DNA of 64,000 nucleotides, taken from Botryosphaeria dothidea (taxonomy: Eukaryota > Ascomycota > Dothideomycetes > Botryosphaeriales > Botryosphaeriaceae). The position numbers and the translations under genes are program-made. Location: contig WWBZ02000012.1 in the NCBI GenBank assembly GCA_011503125.2, forward strand, positions 620,001 to 684,000, read 5' to 3'. Under the pieces are notes generated by a model, which did no database searches, was not told where the DNA came from, and worked only from the letters and a program-made list of their open reading frames with translations. Shown here in pieces: positions 1 through 11,921 of the stretch (position 1 is the stretch's first letter; each line of letters starts with the position of its first letter).

Positions 1-263
1 GCATGCGAGGTGCGAGGCTTGCCATTGCGGGTGGCATTGTCGGCGTAGCCGTCAGCGACGGCGCTCCTGTAGTTCTCGTCGAGGATGTCTTGGGGCGGAC
101 GGGGTAAGACAGCGGGATTGGGGCTGTAGACGGAGCTTCCCAAGGTTGGGGAGTCGAGGGCGCCAGCCGTGTAGGAGCCTGGCGAAGGGAAGCCGAAGTT
201 CAGCGGCGGGGGAGGTTGCAAGCCTGATTCTTGGCCGTAGGACATGCGTCCATTGCTCTGCAT
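1..263 (-). CDS. Partial hypothetical protein, N-terminus only
   Basis: An open frame starts at the ATG at 263-261 and runs off the left edge without a stop, giving about 87 residues. The visible N-terminus is rich in Pro, Gly and Ser (for example QPPPPLNFGFPSPGSY) and becomes more charged near the edge (PQDILDENYRSAVADGYADN). I do not recognise the family. No signal peptide or membrane segment is visible. The gene diverges from the arylamine N-acetyltransferase that begins near 1234, so the roughly 1 kb between them probably holds both promoters. The start could be one of the later in-frame Met codons. Confidence 0.5.
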   Translation of the reverse strand, partial: MQSNGRMSYGQESGLQPPPPLNFGFPSPGSYTAGALDSPTLGSSVYSPNPAVLPRPPQDILDENYRSAVADGYADNATRNGKPRTSH

Positions 264-1233
264 GGTGAAACGGGTTGTGGTAGAGAGCGACAGGGGAAGC
301 GCAGAGCGGGCGCTCTCGGTGAAGGTTGGCGGACAGTAGCTAGTGGGCTAGCGACGCGCGGCGCCAAAGCAAAGGAGGGAATGGAATGTGGCGCGCCGGG
401 CTGGCGGCTATGAGGGCGGGCGAGACAAAAGAGCGAAGTAAGTGAAGAGAGAAAACGGAAGATGATAGAGGACTCAGAACCTCATGCGCGCAACAGGGGC
501 CCGGTGCATGGCTAACTAACTATACAGAGGCGCAGTCGACCAGTTAGTGGGTTGAGAGAGGGCCTGCCTTCTCCAGGCGCGTTCCAATAGGGGCTGCAGA
601 TGAAAGCGCGACGATCTCCGCCTGGCGCCCTCGCATTGCAGCGCGTCTTGGCACCGCCCGTCAGCCGCAAGCTTAATGCGAGAACCCCGCCTGGCGGGCG
701 TGGAGCATCCTGCGAGGTGTTTCAACGGCCATCGCAAACATACAGCATGGAGTGCGAACCGATCCCGGGTGAGCGTCCGCCTGCCGAGCCTAGTGGTGCT
801 CGTTTCCCGGGGCGTGCTGTACGTCACGGTCAGAAATACATTGCGTAGCCAGGATATCCCATCTCCACGCCTGCCCGCGCCGGATCGGACAACATAGCCA
901 CTTGATGAGCTTCGATATCGAGGCGTCTTGCGGATGGCGGGAAGCCTCAGCTCCGCCGCCATCCGCCCGCTGTCCTCCAAGACCTCTATTTCCGACACAG
1001 CGTTGCTCGTCTCCATCACACCCCGAAGACTCTGCCCAATTCGCGCATGACTCGGCCTATCGCTGCCCTGTCCGATTCTCCAAACCCCAGTGCCCCGCCA
1101 AAAAACGTAACGCCATCGCCGTCATTGCAATAGCGCCCCGCGCCGCCTCTTGCCCCTCATGAAGAGCGCTCTCAAGCGGTACGACTCTGGCAAAAACCTC
1201 CCCACGCGGCCCTCGAGTTACGGCGGATGGACC
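264..1233. other. Divergent intergenic region
   Basis: This stretch lies between the leftward partial gene and the rightward N-acetyltransferase gene. It contains several overlapping frames on both strands, the longest about 167 codons on the minus strand at 516-1019. None shows a recognisable domain, and the frames conflict with each other. I read the region as promoters and 5' leaders. No repeat or RNA gene was seen. Confidence 0.5.
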
Positions 1234-2225
1234 ATGGGCGATTCCCCACGCTACACCAAGGCGCAGTTGCGCCAGTACTTTGACCGCATCTGCTTGCCCG
1301 ACAATCTGCGCGAGTACGACGTGACGCCACTGAGCCCGCAGGAACAGCTGGACTACCTGGCCATGCTGCAGAAGCAGAGCCTCTCCACCATCCCCTTCGA
1401 GAACCTCAGCCTGCACTACTCGCAGCACCACCGAATTTCGCTGGATCCGGAGGAGCTATTTACGAAGCAGGTCCAGACCCAAGGGCGGGGGGGCTATTGC
1501 ATGGAAAACAACCTTGTCCATAATATCGTCTTGCGCTCGCTTGGCTACCAGATCTACTCCGCCGGCGCGCGAGTCAAAGCTGGCCCTGAAGCTTCCTATG
1601 ACGGCTGGTAAGTCCGCTTACATATGCACATCCGACCATTGGCTAACGAGCGCCGCGCCACAGGAGCCATATGGTCAACCTAGTCACGATTGGAACCCAC
1701 AAATACATGATCGACGTTGGTTTCGGTCCAAATGGCCCCACCCATCCGTTGCGCCTGGAGAGAAACGCTTGCGACACCACGTCCACTCAGATCGCCCCAG
1801 CCGAGATGAGGCTAGTCTGGAAGAACGTCGACGGCAACACCGACCTCAACCAAAGACTGTGGGTCTACCAGCACCGCGTCAATAATGAATTGCCCTGGCT
1901 GGACATGTATTGCTTTACCGAGCTGGAATTCATGCCTGAGGATTACGAGATCATGAACTACTGGACGAGCACGAGCCCCAAAATCTGGTTCACGCAGAAA
2001 GTCATGTGCGCCAAGATGGTCATTGACTCGCCCGAGAACTCGGAATTGGTGGGAGCTATGATCCTCCAGGACGACCTGAAGCTGCGGATCCACGGAAAGA
2101 CCGAGTCGCAGCAAGCTTTCAAAAAAGAGGAGGATCGCGTTACAGCGCTGGACAGGGTGTTCGGCATCGTTTTGAGCAAAACGGAACGCGCTGGGATCAA
2201 AGGTTTGGTGTCCGAGATCAAATAA
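1234..2225 (+). CDS. Arylamine N-acetyltransferase
   Basis: The protein transfers acetyl from acetyl-CoA to arylamines and hydrazines through a cysteine thioester, in the cytosol. Two exons (1234..1607 and 1664..2225) give 311 aa; the 56-nt intron has CTAAC before CAG. The NAT catalytic triad is complete: Cys in RGGYCMENN (about residue 89), His in WSHMVNL (about 127) and Asp in YMIDVGFGP (about 142). The conserved IPFENLSLHY block is also present. I chose the ATG at 1234 because its context is ACCATGG and the protein then begins as the family usually does; an in-frame ATG at 1159 would add 25 residues. In fungi such enzymes can detoxify plant or microbial amines (benzoxazolinones in Fusarium), but nothing here shows the substrate. 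It converges on the MWFE gene, with 284 bp between the stop codons. Confidence 0.93.
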
Positions 2226-2509
2226 TGCATCAATTCTGCGTGTTTTTCATGGCATCTTTTGGGTAGTTGGGTGTAACCATTTGGACGCAGTCCATCACGA
2301 AAGTTAGGAAGCCACGACTTATGGTTTCTTCAAGTTCCCCCCTGTATTATCTCAGACCCTGTTATCGTGCTGCTTTTTGAACCTGGCTTGGGCATTTTCG
2401 CACACATATAGTCCACGGCGTGTTGACGGCAACCTGTAATCTATCACATTGACTGCTGCAAAAGTGGGGACGATGAAAGTGACGAAATTGATGCGCCATG
2501 GTATAGGAT

Positions 2510-2996
2510 CTACAAGATACGTTTCTCGAGCTTCTCGAGTGTTAGCACTTAATCAGAACCGCGGTATTATGGCATCGCTTACCTTCCAGGGATTGTTCAA
2601 CTCGAAGCCCTCCGGCGCCTGAGGAATATCCGTTTGGCCTCTGAGGTAGCCGGTCAACCTGCGGTCGCGTTCCATCACTGCTGTCGTTCAGTATCTGCGC
2701 GCTAGAGTCGGAGGAGAGGGAGGAGAGCGGGCCGTACTTTGCTGCTGGGCGTTAGTGAAGCTGTTCGGAACCAATCGCACAAGGCCGGTGGACTCACCCT
2801 ATCCCAAGCATCCAGAGAGTGCCTTCCGCGCTTGCCGCCGTTCTGGAGAGTCCTGAGCTTGGCCATACCAGCGCCGCTGAGGCCGAAGAACTACGGAGGT
2901 GCGTCAGTGTCGTGGGGTCGCTATCGCGGGGCGGGCGGGTGCACGTACGCCCAGCATGATCCCATAAGGGAGCAGGGCCTCGAAAGGGACGGGCAT
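2510..2996 (-). CDS. NADH:ubiquinone oxidoreductase MWFE (NDUFA1-type) subunit, five exons with a 4-nt exon
   Basis: This is an accessory membrane-arm subunit of mitochondrial complex I, 86 aa, which is normal for the fungal family. I rebuilt the exons as 2996..2949, 2890..2798, 2741..2738, 2677..2583 and 2530..2510. The protein starts MPVPFEALLPYGIMLG, continues with a hydrophobic FFGLSGAG stretch and the NGGKRGRHSLDAWDR segment, then QMMERDRRLTGYLRG, FELNNPWK and a C-terminal LEKRIL. The order and wording match the fungal MWFE family as I remember it. The 93-nt second exon and the 95-nt fourth exon cannot be joined in frame by any GT-AG intron. Frame is restored only by a tiny exon (CAAA, or CAGCAAA) flanked by two good introns of 56 and 60 nt. 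No single open frame covers more than one exon, so automatic annotation may miss the gene. Confidence 0.85.
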
Positions 2997-4597
2997 GGTG
3001 AGGGTCGAGTGGAGTTGGTGCGCAATGCGGTGTCGGGTTGTGTGGTTGCGGTCGTCGTCAAGGTGGTGATGCACGCTCATGGCAGCAGCAAGTCGTTGCC
3101 GCGCCGCTAGTCCGGTCCTGACGCGTGGGTAACTGATGACAAAGCACATCGTGGGGAACATAACCGACGCCATCCAGCCTCAACACCAAAGTGGTTGGGA
3201 GGCTCTTCGACCTGGCTCACTCATGGACTGGCAATTGCTTCTTCAGCGACGCAGACTATGGTGAAAAGACTCACTTCTTCAGTCCATGCGTTCGTGCCAT
3301 AGTTTTAGACCGCTGAACTTGTCGGGACGGGCATCCCGAACATTTCACAATACAACATTCGCTGCATAGAGGACCGTGACCATTTCGAGCCCGATATAGA
3401 CAATCCAGGAAGAAAGATGATTCAATACAATTTCATCAATGAACATAGCTGGCTAGCTAGCATTCTCCGAGATGGCAGCGGGAGGACTGTTCTGACGAAG
3501 ACAACGAGAATAAGCGCTTCGGAAAAGGTAACTATAGAAATTACCCTTTTAGCAGACGGCTGTATCTGAAAATTTCAGGGAAGATAAAGAACACTCAAAC
3601 AAGAGGACCTGATGATTGGTACATGAAGCGACATCTTCAAGATTTGCCTCATGCTCGGTTAATGGTGTGAATAGCTTATCGTTGATGTAACATTACCGAC
3701 ATGATCGATATGATGCAGTCTCCAAATATCCGGCGGTAGATCTCATCAGGGTCATACTCGAATAATCCAGGTCCAAAATACTAGTGAGATCTGGTAGGCG
3801 CCCCCCCCCCCCACCCAGGTAGTATGAAGCCGATGGGTCGTCTGTGATGATTGTTTCGGGAATAATACAGTACCCGATGCTTACCGAATCATCGTCTCGG
3901 ATAGCAATTCACTGAGCCATAAGGGATCTGGTGATCATCAACTCAAGCTTTGCACCTAGAACAAGTATGCAAGGATCTGAGAAAATGATACTGTCTACCT
4001 TGCCGAATGTGATGGGCAACGTGGGTGGTGCGACAAGTTCAACATGTATTTTACTCGCGTTGATGGGCCAGGGCGGTGCTAGTCGGCGAGGTGCTGGCCC
4101 GTGCTTGCCCCAGCCAGCACCTCTCTCCGTTCCAAGACACTCACACCAAGGGGTCATTACATCCGCCAACGGCACTTCTCGCGCGCGAGAGCTACGGTTT
4201 TGGTGTCGCCGAGGCGCCTGCTTCTGAACAAATCGCAAAAATCACTATCCTCACCTCGCGAAGCGCCCCCTGCGCCGACGCGTCGAACGCATCGCAGCCC
4301 ACCCGCCGCCGCCGATCAACCACGCCCGACTGCCGACACGCAGCATCGCCGCGCTGACCCCTTCAGCTGGCTGTCGCTCCTAGCTATCTACATGCGCGAC
4401 CCGCAAGCCCACAAGAGGCGTCGGGGCGCATAGCGACGGCCAAACAGCCACGCGAACGACGCGATCCGCCCGCTACGCGCAACCACCACGCCGGATGACG
4501 GGGCATTAGGCTCAACAGCACGCGCCTGTCACATTGCGGACATCACGTAAACCTGGAGTACTTTGCTTCGAAGCTGGCTTCGGTCGTAACGTATGCC
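2997..4597. other. Divergent intergenic region with a 12-C run
   Basis: This 1.6-kb region lies between the MWFE gene (-) and the MYST acetyltransferase (+). It should hold both promoters. A run of 12 C occurs at 3801-3812. Short frames on both strands around 3909-4433 overlap one another and carry no domain. I see no RNA gene or repeat family. Confidence 0.5.
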
Positions 4598-7500
4598 ATG
4601 GCCGCCGAGCCGAGCAGGCTGTTAGGCCAAGGCATGAGCAACAACGTGGACGGTGACGACAGTGACCTGGATGCTGAGCACGAGGAGGATGTGGACATGA
4701 TTCAGCCCGCGCCATACATGGACCAGAACCATACCCTACCCGAGGACGAAGGCTCCGACCTAGACGCCGAGGGCGAGGACATTGATGCTGAAGGCGAGGA
4801 GATCGACGATGACGAGGATGCTGGTGAACCGGTTGGAGCAGTCAAGCTGCAAGAAGGCGACGACATCGATGCCGAGGGTGAAGACGACGACGAGGCCGTG
4901 CTTGACGAGTCTTCGGATGAATCCAAAAGCAGCGAGAGCGAGGCTGATGCTGAGAGTGACTCGGAGTCGGAAGGCGCGAATGAATGGGACGGCCAGAGTG
5001 ATACAGCAGAGGAGGGTGATGCAGAGATTGTGGACCCCAATCGCTGCATGTAAGTTTGATAACCCGATCAGACAACCATGTGGATCTGGTGCTGATCTCT
5101 GAAACACAGTTTCTGCGGGCAGGACGAAGAGCATGACCCGAGTGAGGAGTTCGAAGAATACCTCGCTTGCGCCGTGTGCGGAGACAACGGTAAGCTCCTC
5201 CATAGGCTTGGGTGCAGTGGGAGTCACGGTCTGGAGAAGAAATCCATGCTGATGTTTTGTTCCTGCAGCTCATCGGCAATGCGCACGCGACGCTAACTCA
5301 CTTAAGACTGAGGAAGGTAAGCCAAGCCAATCGCTCTCTGGACTTCGGTCCCATTTCACCGAGCATTCACTCACCACAATATAGATGCCGAGGACTGGCG
5401 CTGCAGCGCCTGCGTTGAGAACGATTTGCAAGCAGATGATGAAGAAGAGAGGCCTCGTCCAGCTGTCAGGCGGCGCTCTTCTGCCCAGAAGCTCACTAGA
5501 GACTTGCTGCCTGCTTCTCGAGGGGCCAGTAAGCCTGACTCGCATTCAGTCTTCAACACCCTCATCCATCCGGACGATCCCATGGACGGCTCTCGCTCTC
5601 TGAGAAAGCGCAAAGCAGAATCAGAAGAACAGCCTTTGCCTGTGCGCTCAACTAGGAAGCGCCGCCGTTCCTCCCAAGCACAGACTCCTTCTGAGCCTGA
5701 TGCCGATGATTTCGAAGAATCGTCACCAGCCGCGATTCGTGTTGCATCTCAACCCGCGGTCACTGACGGTGAGAAGGAATCCGATGAGGACGAAGGGTCC
5801 AACGCCATTCGGTCATCGCGCCGCACTAGGCCAAGAAGATCAGCCTCGCAGAAGGTGGATCAGCCTGGCGCAATTATTCACAAATCCACTAACAAACAAC
5901 TTATCGTTGCTTTCACTAATCTAGACACGAGCAAACTGCGAGACGTGCTTAGCTCCACGGCCAAACAGAAGAAGCGACGTGCTCGTGACCGCGCCAGAAG
6001 GGCTGAAAGGGCAGCCGCGGCCGCGGCTGATGAACCTGAGTACTCCCACTACCCAGCCTTGCACAACAACTTCACCCAATTCTTCGGATTCGGCGACCGC
6101 GAGATGGACGAATCCAAAACAAAACCCTACGGCGGTATTCTCTCGGAAGCAGAAGCCGACACGAGCAAAACCTTCCCCGGAGGCGCTGACCGGAAACGCT
6201 TTGAGGATGCGCGCCTCAAGGCTGAAGAGGACTGGAGAAAGAAGACGGCAATACTTGGCACGTCCAGCGAACACAGCCGCAGCTCAAAGGTATCAGGCCC
6301 GCCAAGTAAGATCAAGTGCATCAACTTCGGAGGCTACGAGATCGACACATGGCATGCAGCACCGTATCCGGAGGAATACAGCCGGAACAAGGTGCTCTAC
6401 ATCTGCGAGTTCTGTCTCAAGTACATGAACTCCGACTATGTGGCATGGAGACACAAGCTCAAATGCCCGGCCAAACACCCACCTGGCGATGAGATTTACC
6501 GCGACGGTCGCTTCTCATTCTTCGAAGTGGACGGACGGAAGAATCCAGTCTATTGCCAGAATCTATGTCTTCTGGCGAAGCTCTTCCTTGGATCCAAGAC
6601 ACTCTACTACGACGTGGAACCCTTCCTGTTCTACGTCATGACCGAGACGGACGAATATGGATGCCATTTTGTGGGGTACTTCTCTAAGGAGAAACGACCA
6701 AGCAGCCTGAACAACGTTTCCTGTATCCTCGTTCTTCCCATTCATCAACGGAAGGGTTTCGGACACATGCTGATCGAATTCTCCTACCTGCTCACGCGAG
6801 TGGAGAAGAAGACCGGATCTCCAGAGAAGCCTTTGTCCGACATGGGTCTCGTATCCTACCGGAGCTATTGGCGACTAATCCTCTGCTATCAGCTCATGAA
6901 CCAGCGGGGTCCTATCAGTATTGCAACCATATCAGAGAAGACGGGGATGACTGCAGACGACATCGTTTCTGCGTTGGAAGGCCTGCGTGCTCTCGTGAGG
7001 GATCCCGTCACCAAGAAATACGCATTGCGCCTCGATTACGACTACTTCCGGCAGTACATTGAAAAGTTCGAGGCCAAGCAATACCCCCAAATCAATTCCG
7101 AGTGTCTCGTCTGGACTCCCTACGTTATGGGACGGAACAATCTCTCCCATTACGACGAAGGCCCGCCGTTGCAAACGGTCGCGCAACGAGAGGGTGAGGA
7201 CGAGAAAGAGGTTGCACCAGAGGAGGGTGTGCAGATGGAGGAAGCGGCCGAGAGCGCGCAGACGAACGGTCATCGGTCTGAAAACCAGAATGACGAGGTT
7301 GAAGCCAAAGAACGTGCTGCCTCTACTACAGATCCTCAGAGTCCCCAAAGACCCAAGACGCCGAAAGCGAAGTCCACCGATTCCATCAAATCGAACCCCT
7401 CTACGCCTCTAGCCAACGGCGTCTCGAATCAAGCATCGACTCCTGCCACCGTCAACCCAGTCGCCGGAATACCACCTACCCGCTTTGAAGTCTACCCGCC

Positions 7501-7990
7501 TATTCCCGGAACGGCTGCGAAGAAGCGTGGTAGGCCTTTCTCTACCAGCACCAGACGTCATGCGACACCTGTTCGCAGCTCGACTAGAAGTGGCAAGACT
7601 TTAGGTGGTGTTCAGCCGGAAACCCCCCTCGCAGGGCAGGGCAAGCCATTGTCCATGCCAACCACCGTCCGCCGCACAAGGAGCAAGCTTGGAGAGATTG
7701 TGGTAAACGGTCTCGACGGCACGAATGATAATCGGCAGGGCAGCGAGGAGATGGAGAAAGGAAAAGGAAAGGGAAAGGGCAAAGGAAAGGGTAAGGGCAA
7801 GACCCGGAGTAATGGCTTTTCAAAACAGAGTGACGATGAGGATGAGGAAGATGACGATGCAATGACGGCTGTGAGCGAGGTTTCACACAGGGGAAAGAGC
7901 AAGTCGGTCCCCGCGGTTGTTCAAGTCGGGGAGGAGCTCGATGCTGACGGGGACATTGATGCCATTGGAGAGGACGATCCGGATGTCTGA
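4598..7990 (+). CDS. MYST-family histone acetyltransferase with an N-terminal PHD finger (Sas3/Mst2 type)
   Basis: This nuclear lysine acetyltransferase probably acts on histone H3 as part of a NuA3-like complex; that assignment comes from the family. Four exons (4598..5049, 5110..5189, 5269..5316, 5385..7990) give 1061 aa. The order is an acidic N-terminus with repeated DAEGE units, then a C4HC3 PHD finger spread over exons 1-4 ([36 protein letters not shown]). The MYST C2HC finger follows (YICEFC...AWRHKLKC, about residue 532), then the catalytic core with [15 protein letters not shown] and [17 protein letters not shown] (acetyl-CoA loop). The C-terminus is disordered, with (KG)n and an acidic end. 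The MYST cysteine and the autoacetylated-lysine context are intact. The start has a GCCATGG context. A PHD fused to MYST recalls animal KAT6; in yeast Sas3 the reader is a separate subunit. An Esa1 assignment is unlikely because there is no chromodomain. Confidence 0.92.
7751..7803 (+). repeat. Purine-only KG-codon repeat inside the MYST gene
   Basis: A run of alternating Lys and Gly codons (GGAAAA, GGAAAG, GGCAAA units) encodes about seven KG dipeptides in the disordered C-terminal tail of the acetyltransferase. The coding strand is almost entirely purine. The varied codons suggest selection on the peptide more than fresh slippage. A basic tail like this could bind nucleic acid, but that is inference. 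Confidence 0.7.
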
Positions 7991-10900
7991 TCATACGGCA
8001 TCCTGGTCTTCCTATTCCGTCCTACCCCCGGCATATCTGAGCAGTGGGAGACAATCATCCGATAAAGTGTTGTCATGGGAATTACGACCGCTTCCTCTCG
8101 GCCCACTCTTCTTCCACTCCCTCCGTGTCTCACTTCATCGCAATTCGAGTGCGGATTCCCGCCCCGCCCGAACTGCCTTTCGAGGGTCGTTTTCTTCTAA
8201 ACCATGATACGAGTAAACTGAGTCCGGGATAGGGGTGGCGTTCTCCCGCGGTTGCTTTTTTGTTTTATCTTTCTTGGGACTCTTCATTTTTTTTCTTATC
8301 CTCAAGATTCTGAGGAGGGGGTTAGGGAAATACCATATTCTGCTTCTTGTTCGACATGCATGTTCTTACGAGATGGGGAAAGATGGGAATGGATTGAGGG
8401 TGAAGGGAAAAGCGCACGATGGTGGTGTTAGCATCTTGTTACTCGACAGTGAAGCGTATAATTGATGGGTCTATTATCGTCACGAATTGAGAGAGACAGA
8501 GAGAGAGACTCCTATCGGTTGCTTGAAGTGGTTCCTTTGCACTCTGACCTCTGTTTCATGGCTGTGCTTGTTCTGTTATCATCTTTCACGCCTGAAGATG
8601 TTCACTAAACGTCGATATGGCGCTCTTCTCTTGCTGTTAGTGCGGGGGGTTAGATGTGGTCTCAAGAACTTTTCAAGCTCATCACCGCACAGCCAGGTGT
8701 GTGCGAGCCGTACGATACATTCGCCAAAACAACCCTTTTTTTTTCCTCCCACACGATTGACGATTCTCGCTTATCAGAACACATCTCTCGCAAGAGATGG
8801 TCGTCAACGTAGGATTTCCCCGGATCTCCCGCCCTACGAGGTAAAAGAGCATCGACGTTGCCAGATTGACGGTGCGGCTCGGTGACATCTAACGGTCCCT
8901 TCGTCTATGCGGAGGTGCCCGGCTCCAGCCTCTCTCTTTCCTTTCTGTGGGGGCGACCACGCATCCCGTGCGGATGCCAGTGTATCCCGACTGCTATGTG
9001 TGTGTCCAAAACGTTGTCGCCCCCGGTAGAGAGAGGGTGGCATTGTCGTGCTGTTCGTTGCCTCGGATTCCCTTCTCTTTCTTTCTCTTGTGTTGCGACT
9101 CTGGCTGCCATTACCAATCGTGCGGGCGTGTTTAGATCAGCGTTCGGCGTCAAGGATTACTGGATTGAGCAGCCGATGTTTCTGTCAAGGGGACGACACG
9201 AGTCTGTAGGGTTTTCCTTAGTGCCTCTGGCAAATGGTAGGCCTCGTGTGCGAGATCGGGCCGTGAGTCTTCTCTCTAGATTCCGAGAAATTCTAGCGAG
9301 GCGACGTGCAATTCTATTGCTTTTATAGCCGTTTTCGATAACTGTGAGAATTTCAAAGATGTCGCTATCGAAGGGATACATTTTCCTACGCTCAAGCTTC
9401 TCATGTTTCTCTATCGCCTTCGGGTATCGCGTTTCGTGCCGGTTACCCGGGAATTGTTGCTTGAAAGACGAAAACTAGGTAAGAAGCCTCGTATTCGAGT
9501 GAATCAAGCCTACTCTTTGATTAGAGAATGTCTTCGAAAATGTCTACTTGCTTTAAGGTGTGGTGAAAGATAGGGATGTCTTGTTCATGTTTTCCTAAGC
9601 CCTGTGGCTGTGGAACTATTTCGATTTTTAAGAATCCCTGGCAAAGAGCGGGGAGCGGGATACGTGGGAGAAGTGTGTTTTTGACAGGGGATGCGCGGAA
9701 ATAAGGCTAAGCCGTCAGGGCGAGTGGACAGTGCTTCTCGTTCCTCACCGGGGAGATGACGTGTTTTCGCTTTCGGGACTATCTGCATTTGAAAAAGAGA
9801 CATGATGGGGAGCGCTGAATATGCTTGAACAGACGAAAGCTAAGCGGAGGCCATCGGAACGTGTCGGCTGCTGATAGACTATTCGCGCTCCCATTTTAGA
9901 CGCATCTTTTGCTGAGTTAGGTTTAGCTTTTGCACGCTCTACCTGATAGACTATTGTCTTGACATTCGCGCCATTCTGAAGTTTGAAAGGTTGTGGGCAC
10001 ATGGCTTTTTTAGTGTCCAGGCCTCTGTATACGTACCTGTTGATCTGAGCACGTCCATACTTGGTACGTCTAAGCATAACGGCAGCGAGCTACTTTCAGC
10101 GGGAATTCAGGTCCGAGAAATACAAGAACAAAGGCTGCCGGAAGGTGCGACCAAGTCTGTAACTATTTAATGGATACAAACCATGGACGCCTCCGTCAGG
10201 GAGGGGTCGCAGAGGAAAAAAAACTCGGTTCCGGTGATGGCAGTCTGTCAATGGTTGTCGTACACACTTAGAGGGAGTCGGAACGCCATTCCGAAAAAAA
10301 GCCAATCAAAGTCTCAAAAATATGCACGGTATGCTCACAGGTAAGCAGGGGTTTACTCGAAGATGCCTTCGCGTTAAAGCTTTAGTGATTCGAGTATCTG
10401 ATGCAAAAGATCGGCTGGGAAATCGATGGGCAGAGTGACCTACTTTCAAACGAGCAATTGAAGTGGCGTTAAGAATAAGACATGTACTCTGAAACTGGAC
10501 ACAAAGTGGCGAGAAAAGGTGTCGCAGAAGATCAGGCACAATCCGTGTCTCGCGAATCGTCCGGGTCTGCGCAACTGTGGTTCTTCGGCGGGACTGGACC
10601 ACGCTTGGATTACCAATACATTTTTCATTTCAACGACGCCGGCAGGATGCAACTCCAGGATTTGTAAGAATGCATGCTGAACGAAAGTTTGTCGCAGAAA
10701 AGAGAAATTAGATGCTGTGCCATGCTCCTTGTAGTATTCCCTCGATGGTAAAAAAGAAACGTTACACAAGGAGGTCATTCTAAGCTTTTCGTGCCAGACA
10801 AAGCACTGTTACGAATCAAGGGATGGCTAGAGGTCCTCCTCAATCACCTTGACAAGGCCATGGATCGCGGCCTGGCAGTGACCTTTCCTTTGTACTGCGA

Positions 10901-11921
10901 TTGACGCTTGAAAGCGAGCCTTAGGAATTACGTCTCTTTCCTAATGTGCCAGAGCATGCGGTGTTTTGCCGGGCGAATCGATGGAAACGCCCATCTACGG
11001 TGGTTTTACGGTGCAGAAGGTCTTGGTAGGAACCCCGCTTACCAGGCGGTCCATCCCGCGAATGGTTGCATGTGGCAGCTGCGGGATTATTCCTTGTCCA
11101 GACTTCACTCAAGCGTTATATGATTGTATGTGATAATTCTTCCAATCGAACTACGAAGGCAGCCAGAGGACGGCCGTCCAAGAATGCGTACATAACAAAA
11201 CCCTGTTGCACCCATTCACGCGGTGCCACTCGTAGCATCAAGGCTCGAGACAAAGAGTAAACACTGAAGCTGGACGATAAAGGAATTGCTCCGGCCCTGC
11301 CATGTGGCTTAATCTAGAAGAATGATAACCGATATTCTCCAGCAATGCAGAACGAAGTTGCTTTGTAACAAGGGAGCAGACGCCTCATAAAATTGAAACA
11401 AGCAAAGGGAAGAGGGGATAATAAGAGAACACGAACAAGCAGCCCGTATAGCACACACCAACATAACAAGAAGCGAAAGACCGGGGAAGGAGAACAGAGA
11501 AGATAGAAGCTGGTTCTACAGATCCTTTGAAGCTTCCTGATAAGAAAGGAAGCAAAAGGCACCATCCATGGTAAACCTTAACCAGCCGAATGCGAGAAAT
11601 AGCGATGAGGAATCTGCCGCCAGAATTGGACCGTGGTACGCCTTCGTGCACCCCCTTTTCCCTCCCTTTTTATGCCTTAACTCCGTAGAACCGCGGTTGA
11701 GTCGAAAATCAACAGAAGTATAAGTATCGTCGCCGTTCGCGGAAAGTCGAGAAACTGTGTGCGGATTCGCATCCTGATGAAGACCTCACTCCGCCCACCG
11801 TCAACAATAACGTCACCCTCGCTCAAGTCTAGGGGTATTTCTGAACTCCCACAACACCGGCCTCCAATCAGTAACCGAATCGACAACAAGAGCCGAAGGA
11901 ATATGACAGAAGTGAGTCGTT
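7991..11921. other. 3.9-kb convergent intergenic region, no gene recognised
   Basis: The MYST gene ends at 7990 and the velvet gene ends at 11922, so two 3' ends face each other across 3.9 kb. All frames are under 150 codons, overlap in several phases and show no domain. A GA-rich patch lies near 8489-8513. A 13-bp direct repeat, CTGATAGACTATT, occurs at 9871-9883 and 9943-9955. No tRNA-like cloverleaf, transposase or terminal repeat was found. The region could hold long 3' UTRs, a non-coding RNA or a decayed element. Confidence 0.45.
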
